Source: Psychrobacter piscatorii (GTDB lineage: Bacteria; Pseudomonadota; Gammaproteobacteria; Pseudomonadales; Moraxellaceae). Taken from it: DNA of 53,507 nucleotides. The stretch is taken from contig NZ_CAJHAR010000025.1 of the NCBI RefSeq assembly GCF_904846415.1, positions 1 through 53,507 of the forward strand, read 5' to 3'. Shown here in pieces: positions 11,256-21,176 of this stretch (its first letter is position 1; every line of letters begins with the position of its first letter). Below the pieces are notes generated by a model. It was not told the origin of the DNA, did not search any database, and was given only the letters and a program-made list of their open reading frames with translations. The translations under genes and the position numbers were made by a program.

Positions 11256-11332
11256 AGACCGATATCGCTGCACAGATACCAAGCGTTTACTTATACTTAT
11301 ATGAAATACACTAAGCTAGGTTGGATAATATT

Positions 11333-12253
11333 ATGAATGATGTCGCAAGCAAGGTCCGCACAGAAACGACTGCTGATCGCTTTAACAATGCAACAGACAG
11401 CCTGTTAAACAGAACCATGTCTAAAAGCTCGCAATCACAGCAACCAAATACTGCTGAGTTCAATAAGCAAAGTATTCATGATATTCCCAAAAATATGCCT
11501 AAAGCAAAAATGGAAGTTCGCGATCTCAATTTTTATTATGATGATTTCCAGGCGTTAAAAAACATCAATATTGATATAGCAGAAAAGAAAGTGACCGCCT
11601 TTATCGGTCCGTCAGGTTGTGGTAAATCGACGCTGCTACGTACCTTTAACCGTATGTATGATCTCTATCCAGGGATGCGTGCAGAGGGTGCTATCAATCT
11701 TGATGGCAAAAACATCTTGGGTAAAGACGTCGATGTTAACTTGCTACGCGCGCAAGTCGGTATGGTGTTTCAAAAGCCAACGCCGTTCCCGATGTCTATC
11801 TATGACAATGTCGCCTTTGGTGTCAAACTCTATGAGAAGCTCAGCAAAAGCGAAGTGGATGAGCGCGTGGAGTGGGCACTAAAAAAATCAGCATTGTGGC
11901 CAGAAGTGAAAGACAAACTAAAAGCATCAGGTCTGTCATTATCAGGTGGTCAGCAGCAGCGTCTGTGTATCGCCCGTAGTGTCGCGACCAAACCTGAAGT
12001 ATTGCTGCTCGATGAGCCAACGTCTGCGCTTGATCCTATCTCGACAGGCGCTATCGAAGATCTGATAGAAGATCTGAAAAACGACTATACCATTGCCATC
12101 GTTACCCACAACATGCAGCAAGCGGCGCGGGTATCAGACTATACCGTCTATATGTATCTGGGCGATATGATCGAGATGGGCGAGACCGATCAGATATTCA
12201 CCAAACCTACCCAAACCGCGACAGAAGATTATATTACTGGTCGCTATGGTTAA
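11333..12253 (+). CDS. pstB: Phosphate ABC transporter ATP-binding protein PstB
   Basis: ATPase driving phosphate import through PstCA. Walker [10 protein letters not shown] near residues 92-100, Q-loop [11 protein letters not shown], signature LSGGQQQR, Walker [13 protein letters not shown] and the switch His in VTHNMQQA are all intact. The NRMYDLYPG segment is typical of PstB. An in-frame TTG lies at 11321, but I choose ATG at 11333 since AGG abuts the TTG with no spacing. About 55 extra N-terminal residues, Ser/Asn-rich, precede the conserved domain (306 aa against about 257 in E. coli). Confidence 0.95.
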   Translation: MNDVASKVRTETTADRFNNATDSLLNRTMSKSSQSQQPNTAEFNKQSIHDIPKNMPKAKMEVRDLNFYYDDFQALKNINIDIAEKKVTAFIGPSGCGKSTLLRTFNRMYDLYPGMRAEGAINLDGKNILGKDVDVNLLRAQVGMVFQKPTPFPMSIYDNVAFGVKLYEKLSKSEVDERVEWALKKSALWPEVKDKLKASGLSLSGGQQQRLCIARSVATKPEVLLLDEPTSALDPISTGAIEDLIEDLKNDYTIAIVTHNMQQAARVSDYTVYMYLGDMIEMGETDQIFTKPTQTATEDYITGRYG

Positions 12254-12353
12254 GACTGATTAATTAGTACTAAAGAGCTAATACTGAAGTTGGGTCGTTT
12301 CACCCAACCAGCATATCGCGCTACCAAAATATAGATTTCAGGGAATCCCTCTT

Positions 12354-13136
12354 ATGCAAAGTGATAAGCATATCTCCAAAAGTTTTGACCAAGATCTTGA
12401 TGAAGCCATCCGTTTGTTCTTATACATGGGTGATAGTGCTGCCAACCAAGTGGCCAAAGCGATCCATGCACTTATTGATAGAGACGAGACACTGGCGCAA
12501 GAGGTCATCGAGATGGACTTTGATATCAACCGAATGGAGGTTGAACTCGATGAACATATCTTATTGTTGGTTGCTAAGCGTCAACCTGCTGCAGGAGATT
12601 TGCGTTTAGTCATGTCGATCAGTAAAGGCGTGGTAGATTTGGAGCGTATTGGTGATGAAGCCGTAAAAATCGCGAAAATGGCAAACAGAATCGCGGCACA
12701 AGGCAAATCGTCTTACGGCTATGCTGAGGTACAGCACTTGAGTAATCAGGTAAGACTGATGCTTAACAACGCACTAGAAGCCTTTAGTCAATCGAATGCT
12801 GAGCAAGCGTTTGAAGTCATGCGCAATGACAGTGTGGTCAATAACGAATATCAGTCCGCTATTCGCGCGCTGATGACTTATATCATGGAAGACTCAAGAC
12901 AAGTCTCAAAGGTCATCAATATCATGTGGATTTTGCGCTCGCTTGAACGTATCGGTGATCATGCACAAAACGTGGCCGAGCTAGTCATCAATTATATCAG
13001 TGGTCAAGATGTACGCCATTCAGACTACGCCATGGTCGAAAAAGCAGTGCAAGAAGCCAATGATCGTTTGGCTGCTCGCCAAGTGAGCACAATGTCAGTC
13101 GCTGACTTTGAATCCTTAGAGAGTAATGACGACTGA
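12354..13136 (+). CDS. phoU: Phosphate transport/signalling regulator PhoU
   Basis: Negative regulator linking the Pst transporter to the PhoR kinase; cytoplasmic, all-helical. 260 aa with the two repeated three-helix bundles and metal-binding E/DxxxD motifs: DLRLVMSISKGVVDLERIGDEAVKI near residues 80-105 and the second copy WILRSLERIGDHAQNVAEL near 190-210. Last gene of the pst operon, 100 bp after pstB, with a strong terminator 18 bp downstream. Confidence 0.96.
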   Translation: MQSDKHISKSFDQDLDEAIRLFLYMGDSAANQVAKAIHALIDRDETLAQEVIEMDFDINRMEVELDEHILLLVAKRQPAAGDLRLVMSISKGVVDLERIGDEAVKIAKMANRIAAQGKSSYGYAEVQHLSNQVRLMLNNALEAFSQSNAEQAFEVMRNDSVVNNEYQSAIRALMTYIMEDSRQVSKVINIMWILRSLERIGDHAQNVAELVINYISGQDVRHSDYAMVEKAVQEANDRLAARQVSTMSVADFESLESNDD

Positions 13137-13153
13137 TAGCGCCCAAATGCTAC

Positions 13154-13209
13154 CGCCTTAATCATCAAAAAACGCGCTTACTATAGCGCGTTTTTTGATG
13201 ATTAAGGCG
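13154..13209. terminator. Perfect 25-bp bidirectional terminator between phoU and yggX
   Basis: Two perfectly complementary 25-bp arms (13154-13178 and 13185-13209) around a 6-nt TACTAT loop. The internal AAAAAACGCGCT / AGCGCGTTTTTT provides a GC-rich stem and T-tract on either strand. It separates convergent phoU and yggX. Confidence 0.93.
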
Positions 13210-13219
13210 TGGGCTAAGA

Positions 13220-13510
13220 CTAGCTTTCTGGTGTCCAGCCTTGGGCGCGTTCATAGTCTTCATTGTCCAAAAACTTATCACGCTGCTCGGTCAAGAATTT
13301 TTTGGCTTCAGGATCCATCATGCTCAAATGGTTCTCATTGATAAGCATGGTTTGATGTTCTAGCCACTCTTTCCATGCCTTGTCAGAGACTGTTTCTTGT
13401 AGCTCCTGGCCTTTTTTGTTAGGGAAGGGCGGATGCGGCATTTTTGGCAGTTCTTGCTTATATTTGCGGCAAAATACGGTATTGGCTTGGGGATTAAAAG
13501 TCTCAGTCAT
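13220..13510 (-). CDS. yggX: Probable Fe(2+)-trafficking protein YggX
   Basis: Small cytosolic protein linked to iron handling and protection of Fe-S clusters from oxidation. 96 aa from the ATG at 13510 ([20 protein letters not shown]); the longer frame from 13543 is less likely because GGAAC lies just before 13510. Family features: the conserved Cys in [31 protein letters not shown] and the C-terminal [12 protein letters not shown]. Convergent with phoU. In many gammaproteobacteria it neighbours mutY; here it stands alone. Confidence 0.94.
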   Translation of the reverse strand: MTETFNPQANTVFCRKYKQELPKMPHPPFPNKKGQELQETVSDKAWKEWLEHQTMLINENHLSMMDPEAKKFLTEQRDKFLDNEDYERAQGWTPES

Positions 13511-13728
13511 CAGGTGTTCCTTATTTATTATATTAGCGGGCAAGTTAAATAATCATATAAGCCTATGATAACGGTCTTGGTCAATTTAGCAAAGGGTATC
13601 TCGTGTCTCTTATTAAACAGACACAAATCTGCAGGGTGTTATCAGTAGGTCTTATCTTTATTCTGATTTATCATTTCATATCATGCAGACAGAGCAAGCG
13701 CGAAAAAGGTCGGGTAGCTGATAGTAAG

Positions 13729-13837
13729 TTATAGTTAATTCAGTTTAAAAGAGATACAAGGCAACCGAGCACAGATGTAACTGTGATACTTCAAGTGAGG
13801 TTAACGCTGTAGCTCTTTTATAGAGAATTGACTATAA
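13729..13837. repeat. 109-bp MITE-like element with 25-bp terminal inverted repeats
   Basis: Left end TTATAGTTAATTCAGTTTAA... (13729-13753) matches the reverse complement of the right end (13813-13837) at 21 of 25 positions. The interior (GATACAAGGCAACCGAGCAC, TGTAACTGTGATACTTCAAG) has no coding frame. Small size, inverted ends and absence of a transposase suggest a non-autonomous element. No second copy was noticed in the window and no clear target duplication is visible. Confidence 0.7.
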
Positions 13838-13839
13838 AT

Positions 13840-13868
13840 AAAAAACACCCGCATCAATAGCGGGTGTC
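13840..13868 (-). terminator. Rho-independent terminator of argH
   Basis: Plus-strand AAAAACACCCGC-ATCAATA-GCGGGTGT. Read on the minus strand this gives ACACCCGC/GCGGGTGT pairing followed by a T-run, 43 bp downstream of the argH stop. It directly abuts the MITE-like element. Confidence 0.85.
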
Positions 13869-13910
13869 AGATATATAGCGATAAGTGAGCTTTGGCTCAA
13901 AACGGTCTAA

Positions 13911-15416
13911 TTAGGCAAAGGCTTTTAAGCGAGCACGGCCATTGACCACTGCTTGCTTAACTTGGTTTGGTGCAGTACCGCCCAAGTGGTCACGGGCTGC
14001 TAGTGAGCCTTCTAGCGTGAGATAGTCAAAGACATCCTCACCAATGGCATCACTGAATTGCTGCAATTGTGCCAATGACAAGTCACTGAGATCGACGCCT
14101 TCTTTAATGCCTAGTGCAACCGCATTACCCACGACTTCATGCGCATCACGGAACGCAACGCCTTGACGCACTAGATAATCTGCTAAGTCGGTAGCAGTAG
14201 CATAGCCTTTCATTGTCGCAGCACGCATACTTTCTTTATTTGGGACAATGTTGGGCAGCATATCAGCAAAGGCAAGTAGTGAGCCTGTCAGTGTATCGAC
14301 ACAGTCAAACAAAGGCTCTTTATCTTCTTGGTTGTCTTTGTTGTAGGCGAGTGGCTGGCTTTTCATCAGGCTGAGTAATGTCATCAGCTGACCAAAGACA
14401 CGTGCCGCTTTACCACGTACCAGCTCAGGCACGTCAGGGTTTTTCTTTTGTGGCATGATCGATGAGCCAGTACAGAAGCGATCTGGTATCTGCACAAAGT
14501 TGAACTGCGCTGACATCCACAGAATAATCTCTTCGCTCATACGTGACATGTGCATCATCAGGATAGAAGCGGCTGAGGTGAACTCAATCGCAAAGTCACG
14601 ATCTGAGACCGCATCTAGAGAGTTTTGACAGATACCTTCAAAACCCAATAGCTCAGCGGTGATGGTACGATCAATCGGGAACGTCGTGCCAGCGAGTGCG
14701 GCGCTACCAAGGGGCATCTGGTTGATACGGCGACGGGCGTCAACCAAGCGCTCGGTATCGCGATACAACATCTCAAACCATGCCATTACATGATGCCCAA
14801 AGCTGACAGGCTGGGCGGTTTGTAAATGCGTAAAACCAGGCATAATAGTATCAGTATGTTGATCAGCCAGATCAAGCAAGCCGCTTTGTAAGCGTATGAG
14901 CAGTTCGATAATATTATCGGTTTCTTCACGCAACCACAAACGAATGTCGGTCGCAACCTGATCGTTACGGCTACGACCCGTGTGTAGTTTTTTGCCAACA
15001 GCGCCTATAATATCAGTGAGGCGTGATTCGACATTCATGTGTACGTCTTCGAGGGCGATTGACCAGTTAAACTCACCTGCCTCGATCTCGCGCAATACTT
15101 GATGAAGACCGTCGATAATGGTGGTCACTTCATCAGCAGTCAAGATATCGCATTCTTTGAGCATCGTTGCATGGGCAATCGATCCTTGAATATCGTGACG
15201 AGCAAAGCGTTGGTCGAAGCCGACAGAGGCGGTAAAGGCAGCCACGAAGCTGTCCGTCGCTTCACTGAAGCGTCCGCCCCACATCTGCTGGCCCTGAGTG
15301 CTGGTAGGGCTGTTTTGTGCATCTTTGTTTGTTACTGAGACATTCGTGCTAGAATCAGCAACAGATGAACTTTTACTTGATTCGGGATTACTAAGGTTTG
15401 AAGAATTGGCGTTCAT
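13911..15416 (-). CDS. argH: Argininosuccinate lyase
   Basis: Last step of arginine synthesis: argininosuccinate to arginine plus fumarate; cytosolic tetramer of the fumarase/aspartase superfamily. The superfamily signature [12 protein letters not shown] and the conserved [22 protein letters not shown] and LDAVSDRDF segments are intact. I choose ATG 15416 (MNANSSN); the frame extends to 15461. The conserved core begins only at [10 protein letters not shown], so about 43 Ser/Asn/Thr-rich residues precede it, an N-terminal extension absent from E. coli ArgH. Divergent from algZ, with overlapping 5' ends. Confidence 0.95.
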   Translation of the reverse strand: MNANSSNLSNPESSKSSSVADSSTNVSVTNKDAQNSPTSTQGQQMWGGRFSEATDSFVAAFTASVGFDQRFARHDIQGSIAHATMLKECDILTADEVTTIIDGLHQVLREIEAGEFNWSIALEDVHMNVESRLTDIIGAVGKKLHTGRSRNDQVATDIRLWLREETDNIIELLIRLQSGLLDLADQHTDTIMPGFTHLQTAQPVSFGHHVMAWFEMLYRDTERLVDARRRINQMPLGSAALAGTTFPIDRTITAELLGFEGICQNSLDAVSDRDFAIEFTSAASILMMHMSRMSEEIILWMSAQFNFVQIPDRFCTGSSIMPQKKNPDVPELVRGKAARVFGQLMTLLSLMKSQPLAYNKDNQEDKEPLFDCVDTLTGSLLAFADMLPNIVPNKESMRAATMKGYATATDLADYLVRQGVAFRDAHEVVGNAVALGIKEGVDLSDLSLAQLQQFSDAIGEDVFDYLTLEGSLAARDHLGGTAPNQVKQAVVNGRARLKAFA

Positions 15417-16549
15417 ATCGGTACAAGACAAGTCAAGAGAATAAGAACTCGAGTATAGCAAATGATGAGGTTGCCTTACTAGCTACGCGCTTAGAGTTTT
15501 TTATTCCAAAACTCATGGAGATCATGAGGCCTTGGCAGTGGCTGACATATATTGCTTTTTGGTCACTGTTTCTCACGGTGATTGAGCGTCATGGTCTGTC
15601 CAGTTGGTCGGACTTTATCATCAAGCTTGTTGCGCGAACCATACAAAATGGCTTGACCGTCATACCTGCATTATACTTGGTAGATTATCTGCGCCCTGTC
15701 TTCAAAAATGCCAGTATTCCGAGTGTGAGTGTGCGTATCGTCATGCTGATGATGTTTGCCGCGACGATTTCTATGGCTTTAGTCGTTTTGATTTTGATTA
15801 ATATGGGTTTGATGGAATATGATCGTCAAGCTTTTATGACCAATCTGTTTTTCAACACCGTACTGACTGGCGGTTTTACCATTGTGTTTTTGTTGTACTT
15901 TTTGCGTAACCACCGTGAGCTTAATGCGCTCAAGCTGTCGTTTGAATACAAGTTAACTGCACAAAATGACTTAATCAAAGCTCGTACCGCCCCGCACTTT
16001 TTCTTTAATACTATTAATACACTGGTATCACTAATTGAGTCTGATCCACCAAAAGCCTCTGCTTTATTACAACACGTTTCTGTCTTATATCGTGCCAGTT
16101 TTAGCGGCGAACGTGAGATTAGCTTTGAAGAAGAAGTTGCGCTTTGTGAGCATTATCTAGCGATTGAGTCTAGCCGTTTGGCAGACAAGCTCGAGGTCAA
16201 CTGGGATTTGCCTGATGAAGATCTCATGTATGACATGGTGATCACGGCACTAACCTTACAAAGCGTACTGGAGAAAATGCTACTCAATGTGGTTGAGATA
16301 ACCACAGAAACCATTCATTTTAATATTAAAGTCACTTGGCAGCAGCACAGAGTAACTATTCAGATCGACGTAGAACTTCCCAAAAGAACCTTAATCATTA
16401 ACCATGATTTGCGTCAGCATATGAATTTTTATATTCAAGCGGATCGCTTACGCGCTTACTTTGGTCAAAGTGCTGATATTCAAAGCACGGTTACTAGTAA
16501 CCACATCACTACCATTATTGACTATCCCTTACAAGATGTCAGTTTATAA
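15398..16549 (+). CDS. algZ: LytS-type sensor histidine kinase, AlgZ/FimS-like
   Basis: Membrane sensor partnered with the AlgR-like regulator downstream. 383 aa: four hydrophobic segments at about residues 47-64, 82-97, 114-136 and 152-169, a short coiled linker, then a His_kinase domain with [18 protein letters not shown] (phospho-acceptor His200 by analogy). The C-terminal ATPase region is poorly conserved, with no clear G-box, as in the Pseudomonas FimS/AlgZ proteins. The only possible start giving the LEFFIPKL segment, which resembles the FFLPDL region of AlgZ proteins, is TTG 15398. An in-frame stop lies directly upstream and the next in-frame ATG (15515) is too late. The TTG lies inside the first codons of divergent argH. 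Confidence 0.85.
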   Translation: MKNWRSYRYKTSQENKNSSIANDEVALLATRLEFFIPKLMEIMRPWQWLTYIAFWSLFLTVIERHGLSSWSDFIIKLVARTIQNGLTVIPALYLVDYLRPVFKNASIPSVSVRIVMLMMFAATISMALVVLILINMGLMEYDRQAFMTNLFFNTVLTGGFTIVFLLYFLRNHRELNALKLSFEYKLTAQNDLIKARTAPHFFFNTINTLVSLIESDPPKASALLQHVSVLYRASFSGEREISFEEEVALCEHYLAIESSRLADKLEVNWDLPDEDLMYDMVITALTLQSVLEKMLLNVVEITTETIHFNIKVTWQQHRVTIQIDVELPKRTLIINHDLRQHMNFYIQADRLRAYFGQSADIQSTVTSNHITTIIDYPLQDVSL

Positions 16550-16793
16550 TCCTTCCTCTTTTACCGTTTTTCATTAGGTTCTCAGACACTATATTCTCAC
16601 TATAAGATATTGTGGCATACTTATTGCATCGTCTTTTATATCTATATGGTTATTGCGATTTTTATCTGGCAATTATTGACAATGAGTGGTTAATATAAAA
16701 AATATGATGCAGAAAATTTCACCATATTGAACTGGCCAGTACATTCGTCATACCATCGAAACATATTCAGTAGAATTTGAGGTGGGAGTTTAC

Positions 16794-17531
16794 ATGCGTA
16801 TCGTAGTTTGTGATGATGAGCCTTTAGCGCGTGAGCGTTTGGTCAGAATCGTACAGGAATCAGGTCATGAGGTGGTTGCTCAAGCTACCACAGGGGCAGA
16901 AGCTATTGTCGCCGTGAAAACTCAGCAGCCTGATATTATATTATTAGACATTCGTATGCCTGAGATGGACGGAGTGCGCTGTGCCCAAGAGCTGGACAAA
17001 CTTGAGCATCCACCAGCCATTATATTTGTCACCGCTTACGATCATTATGCGATAGCGGCACTAAAAGCCAATGCAATCGGTTATTTATTGAAACCGGCAA
17101 ACAAAGACGAGCTATTAGAAGCACTGAACAAAGCAAAAAACCTAAACGCGGCGCAATTGAATGAAATTCGCAAGCTTGCAAATCCAACGGTGCGTCCAAT
17201 ACGCGAGCATATTGCTGCTCGTACTCACCGCGGTGTAGAGCTGATTAAACTTAAAGATATTTACTATTTTGCAGCAGATCAAAAATATGTCAAGGTACGT
17301 CACAAAGATGGCATTGTATTGATTGATGAGACCCTAAAAGAGCTAGAGCGAGAGTTTGACGATCGTTTGTTCCGTGTGCATCGCAACGCCATTATCAATC
17401 TGAATTTTTTAGACTTTTTAGAAACCCTAGACGCTGGACAATATCAGATACGTTTTAAAGGAATCGATGAGACGTTAGCCGTGAGTCGTCGTCACCTGCC
17501 AGCCTTACGTGACAAAATTCAAAGCATGTAA
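16794..17531 (+). CDS. algR: LytTR-family response regulator, AlgR-like
   Basis: DNA-binding response regulator. 245 aa: receiver domain 1-120 with acidic pocket DDEP, phospho-acceptor Asp52 in LLDIRMPEMDG and Lys in GYLLKPA; LytTR DNA-binding domain about 140-245 (ELIKLKDIYYFAADQKYVKVR, FRVHRNAIIN). ATG 16794 is preferred over the in-frame GTG at 16782 because GGGAG lies 6 bp before it. It follows algZ by 244 bp, enough for its own promoter. In Pseudomonas the homologous pair controls type IV pili and alginate; targets here are unknown. Confidence 0.92.
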   Translation: MRIVVCDDEPLARERLVRIVQESGHEVVAQATTGAEAIVAVKTQQPDIILLDIRMPEMDGVRCAQELDKLEHPPAIIFVTAYDHYAIAALKANAIGYLLKPANKDELLEALNKAKNLNAAQLNEIRKLANPTVRPIREHIAARTHRGVELIKLKDIYYFAADQKYVKVRHKDGIVLIDETLKELEREFDDRLFRVHRNAIINLNFLDFLETLDAGQYQIRFKGIDETLAVSRRHLPALRDKIQSM

Positions 17532-17570
17532 TAGGATGTTTTCGGAGCGACATAATCATCCCATATCATC

Positions 17571-17607
17571 AAACCCTTATTTATGCTTAAATAGGGGTGT
17601 TTTTTTG
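17571..17607 (+). terminator. Terminator after algR
   Basis: AAACCCTTATTTA-TGCT-TAAATAGGGGTGT followed by seven T. It separates the regulator from hemC. Confidence 0.8.
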
Positions 17608-17735
17608 CGCCAGCATTTACTATCTCTGATGTGAGTCGACCATTTTTTGTGGCAAGTTTTCCCAATCGCTTAGCACCAACTTAGCACTGACATTGTAGCA
17701 TCGAGATTATAGTATCGAATTTATTGAGGCCCTTT

Positions 17736-18770
17736 ATGAGCAATCCGCAGCAACCTGCTTTGACTACCTTAACCATCGCCACGCGTCAGAGTCCTTTGGC
17801 TCTATGGCAAGCCGAGCATATTCGTGATCGCTTATTGGCGCTCTATCCTGAGTTGACAATTGAGTTACTAAAAATTGTCACTAAGGGTGACAAGATTTTG
17901 GACACACCTTTGGCCAAAATTGGCGGTAAGGGTTTATTTGTCAAAGAGCTTGAGCAAGCATTGTATAACAAGCAAGCAGATATTGCGGTACATTCGCTAA
18001 AAGACGTACCAATGCAGCTGCCTGAAGGCTTGACGCTAGGTGTCTACTGTAAGCGTGCTTCACCAACTGATGCTTTTGTCTCAAATACTTATAATAGTAT
18101 TGATGAATTGCCGCAAGGTGCAGTTGTTGGGACCTCAAGTTTGCGTCGTCAATGTCAGATCAAAGCCTACCGCCCAGATCTACAGATCAAAACCTTGCGC
18201 GGCAATGTTGGTACGCGTTTGGGCAAATTAGATGCTGGTGAGTATGATGCCATTATCTTGGCGACCAGTGGCTTGCAGCGTATTGAATTAGATGAGCGGA
18301 TACGTGGGCAGCTAGATATTGATGCCTGCTTGCCTGCAGTTGGTCAAGGTGCGTTAGCCATTGAATGCCGTGAAGGTGATGACGAGGTGTTGAAATTACT
18401 AGCGCCACTTAACGATGATAAAGCGCGTATTCGCCTTATCGCTGAGCGTGCGCTTAACCGTCACTTAGAGGGCGGCTGCCAAGTACCGATTGCAGCCTAC
18501 GCAGTGTTGCAAATGGCTGATGAAACCAGTGCTAATAATGATGACAATGGTGAAAACGGCAATAACGATAACGGTAATGTATTGTGGTTACGTGGCCGAG
18601 TGGGTCAAGCGGATGGTAGTAAGCTGTTAAAAGCAGAAAAGCGAGTGACATTGGTTGGCACACAAGACGAGCAAGAGGCGCAGGCAAATCAACTCGGTAT
18701 TGATGTTGCCAATATACTACTTGCTGATGGTGCAGGGGCTATCTTGTCAGCGATTTATCACGCTGAGTAA
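17736..18770 (+). CDS. hemC: Porphobilinogen deaminase (hydroxymethylbilane synthase)
   Basis: Condenses four porphobilinogen into hydroxymethylbilane in haem synthesis. 344 aa from ATG 17736, preceded by GAGG; an in-frame TTG at 17724 is less likely. Conserved [38 protein letters not shown] and LEGGCQVP with the dipyrromethane-cofactor Cys248. An Asn/Asp/Gly-rich insert at about residues 263-283 lies in the C-terminal domain and makes the protein about 30 aa longer than E. coli HemC. Upstream of hemD, as in many Proteobacteria. Confidence 0.95.
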   Translation: MSNPQQPALTTLTIATRQSPLALWQAEHIRDRLLALYPELTIELLKIVTKGDKILDTPLAKIGGKGLFVKELEQALYNKQADIAVHSLKDVPMQLPEGLTLGVYCKRASPTDAFVSNTYNSIDELPQGAVVGTSSLRRQCQIKAYRPDLQIKTLRGNVGTRLGKLDAGEYDAIILATSGLQRIELDERIRGQLDIDACLPAVGQGALAIECREGDDEVLKLLAPLNDDKARIRLIAERALNRHLEGGCQVPIAAYAVLQMADETSANNDDNGENGNNDNGNVLWLRGRVGQADGSKLLKAEKRVTLVGTQDEQEAQANQLGIDVANILLADGAGAILSAIYHAE

Positions 18771-18865
18771 CGTATTCGCTTTGTCATACTGAGTCATTGA
18801 TTGACATATCCAATGTTTGGTCGATGATTCAGTCAATTCTACAAGCCTTTTGTCATGGTACATCT

Positions 18866-19855
18866 ATGTCATCAACGTCAACTAAAGCTAGGTCTACTCA
18901 TAAAAATCAATCCAATGATGGGTCAGTGCCAAAAATTGTCATCAATACACGACCGATAGCACGCGCTGCGCCATTGACGAGTCATTTGCAAGCAGCAGGG
19001 TTCATGGTGGTTGAGATACCGATGTTGACGTTGCAACCGCGTCCAACGACTGACGATGACCTAGCACTGATGCGTGCGTGGCTAGCAGGTGAATATAAGG
19101 CTCTGGTTATCATAAGCCCAACGGCGGCCACTTCGGGATTGAATGTTTGGCAGTCACTTGTGCAAAGTGAGCATGACGATAATAGTCATGCGAAAACGGA
19201 AAATAAAGCAGCCAATATAGCTTCTGAAGTTTTGGTAGCCCCAAGTCAAATCATTGCAGTCGGTCAAGCAACCGCTGCAGCATTGACTCAAGCCAATATA
19301 GACGCGACCAACTATCAAGTGCGACAGCCTGAAGTTGCCAATAATGAAGGTATGCTAGCAATGCCTGAAATAGACAGTTTGCAGGCGGGCGATAAGCTGC
19401 TGATATGGCGCGGACTGGGTGGACGACGATTATTGGTCGATACCTTACAAGCACGCGGTGTACATATCGATAGTATTGCGTGGTACGAGCGTACAATGCC
19501 TACCGAGGCAATGACTCAGTATCAGCAGTGGCAACAAGATTTTTTTGCATGTAATCAAACGACAAATACAACATCAAAGCAAGCAAAACCTATCGTCGTC
19601 GTGAGTAGTGGCGCTGCTTTTGAGCATTGGGCGAGCATCGTCAAGGGTGCAAGAGAAAAAATGTCAGAACCAAAACGTAGTAATGACATAATGAGTGATG
19701 CGAGAGATAGTTTACCACTCAAGCTAGCTGACTTTTCTTATGTCGTATTGGGTGAGCGCTTAGCAGATATGGTTGCAGCACAGCGCCTGAGCTATTGGCG
19801 TGTAGAGGATTTGGCGCCAGACACCATTCTATCAGCCATCGCCACCAATACTTAG
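18866..19855 (+). CDS. hemD: Uroporphyrinogen-III synthase
   Basis: Cyclises hydroxymethylbilane with inversion of ring D to uroporphyrinogen III. 329 aa from ATG 18866 (MSSTSTKA); the frame continues upstream to a TTG at 18797, so the start is uncertain. The conserved body begins at KIVINTRPIARAAPL, with later segments VIISPTAA, IIAVGQATAAAL, LIWRGLGGRRLL, VDSIAWYERTMP-like and VVVSSGAAFEHW. The family is weakly conserved, but the order after hemC supports the call. The stop codon TAG at 19853-19855 uses the first base of a MITE-like element. Confidence 0.88.
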   Translation: MSSTSTKARSTHKNQSNDGSVPKIVINTRPIARAAPLTSHLQAAGFMVVEIPMLTLQPRPTTDDDLALMRAWLAGEYKALVIISPTAATSGLNVWQSLVQSEHDDNSHAKTENKAANIASEVLVAPSQIIAVGQATAAALTQANIDATNYQVRQPEVANNEGMLAMPEIDSLQAGDKLLIWRGLGGRRLLVDTLQARGVHIDSIAWYERTMPTEAMTQYQQWQQDFFACNQTTNTTSKQAKPIVVVSSGAAFEHWASIVKGAREKMSEPKRSNDIMSDARDSLPLKLADFSYVVLGERLADMVAAQRLSYWRVEDLAPDTILSAIATNT

Positions 19856-20024
19856 AGCATGTCCCTATTTTAAAAATGGTGATAAAAATGAGATAAATCA
19901 CAGGCAAACAATGAAAGTAGTGAAGACAATATCAAGATATTGACCAGCTATTTGACGCTGTTTGTCAAAGATTTAGCTATTTTTAGCCCATTTAGTGACA
20001 AACGTTTGAATTGGGGACACGCCC
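19855..20024. repeat. 170-bp MITE-like element at the hemD stop codon
   Basis: Ends GAGCATGTCCC (from 19855) and GGGACACGCCC (to 20024) are imperfect inverted repeats (about 15 of 21 positions) flanked by TA on both sides, consistent with a TA target duplication. The interior has no complete gene. The ends resemble those of IS5-type elements, but that is an impression, not a database match. The junction TA+G forms the hemD stop codon. Confidence 0.6.
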
Positions 20025-20085
20025 TAGTTTTATAATTTCTATTTGACTTAAATATGTTTATACCTACCCATCACGGTACTGTCTT

Positions 20086-21123
20086 ATGCCAATGAATTCT
20101 GAGTCTTTATCTAAGGATCCTTCTGCTATACAGCAGCGCCGGCAAGCAAATATCTTGCTGCTGCGGATGCAGTGGTTGGTCATTTTGCTGCTTATCGCGG
20201 CATTACTCTGGCTCTATATTAGTCAGCAGCGTTTTCAGCACAGTGTCAATGAGCGCTTGCAGAGCAATGAGCAGGTTGTCAGTCGTTTAAACGAGATGGA
20301 CGATCGTTTATTTGCCATGAGCCAGCAGACGCTACCAGAGCCCAGAGTCAAAGCCAGTAGCCAAGCGCAAAACCAGCTGGATTTACTACGCATTCAAATA
20401 AAAGCCGCTGACAGATTACTAGCAGACAACAATGATAGTGCCGCGATCGAGTTGTTGCGAGGTTTGCATTGGCAATTGGCGCAAAGCAGCAACGAGATTG
20501 CACCTGCATTGACCGTCGTAATCAAGCAAAGTTTGCTCAAAGACATCGAGCGACTACAAGCGCAAAGCTCACAACCTAGCCCATGGCAAATACAAAATCT
20601 TGCGATTCAAAACATTCAAGAGTTTTTGCATAGTCATGAGCGCCTCGGCAGCTACGAGGGTGCTGATATTCAGCGCCGAGAGCTAGTGGATGCAGCAACT
20701 GAGGGTGACCAAAAGCGTGCAGTCGCGAACCCGCCTACTCAAACGTCAGCGCGTAACGACACGACATTAACGCGTAGACAACTGACGATTCATGAAGTCA
20801 TCATGACATTGAATCTGGCAAGTCAAGCGAGCAATATGCGCGAGCAGGATCAACTCATCAATTATTTAACCCAAGCGCGCAAACAGCTAAAAACTTTACT
20901 ACCTAAATCATCGGTTAGCAATGGCAAAAACTCCGCGCAAGTTGGCGCCATTGGAATAGTACCAGTAGACAAAAAATTAATTGGCGCAGAAAATAACTTA
21001 GAAACCATGAACTCGCCTAGTGACATACCAGAAGTCATTGCTTGGCTTGACCAACTGATTGCCAATGCTCCTAAGCCAACACCGTTATTAACCACACAGA
21101 TTTTGGATAAACCACAACCTTAA
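20086..21123 (+). CDS. hemX: HemX-like single-span membrane protein
   Basis: 345 aa. A short basic N-terminus, one hydrophobic segment at about residues 28-47 (MQWLVILLLIAALLWLYI), then a long periplasmic helical region rich in Gln/Glu/Leu with coiled-coil character. IKAADRLLADNNDSAAIELLRGLHWQLAQ resembles the conserved core of HemX/uroporphyrin-III C-methyltransferase-like proteins. No methyltransferase motifs are present. Its place directly after hemCD matches hemX in other gammaproteobacteria; the role in haem synthesis is not established. The last 100 residues are low-complexity and poorly conserved in appearance. Confidence 0.65.
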   Translation: MPMNSESLSKDPSAIQQRRQANILLLRMQWLVILLLIAALLWLYISQQRFQHSVNERLQSNEQVVSRLNEMDDRLFAMSQQTLPEPRVKASSQAQNQLDLLRIQIKAADRLLADNNDSAAIELLRGLHWQLAQSSNEIAPALTVVIKQSLLKDIERLQAQSSQPSPWQIQNLAIQNIQEFLHSHERLGSYEGADIQRRELVDAATEGDQKRAVANPPTQTSARNDTTLTRRQLTIHEVIMTLNLASQASNMREQDQLINYLTQARKQLKTLLPKSSVSNGKNSAQVGAIGIVPVDKKLIGAENNLETMNSPSDIPEVIAWLDQLIANAPKPTPLLTTQILDKPQP

Positions 21124-21176
21124 TCGATACGGTTCGAAACAGCTATATATAGACAACATGAGACACAAGGTAAGTT

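Larger units (their letters stand above)
13511..13910. other. 400-bp intergenic region between yggX and argH
   Basis: Contains no convincing gene. It holds the presumed yggX promoter region (13511-13728, no clear boxes seen), a 109-bp MITE-like element (13729-13837) and the argH terminator (13840-13868). Confidence 0.7.

Noticed and set aside
14786..14998. Minus-strand 70-codon frame inside argH and similar internal frames
   Set aside because: Fully contained in a strongly conserved gene in another frame.
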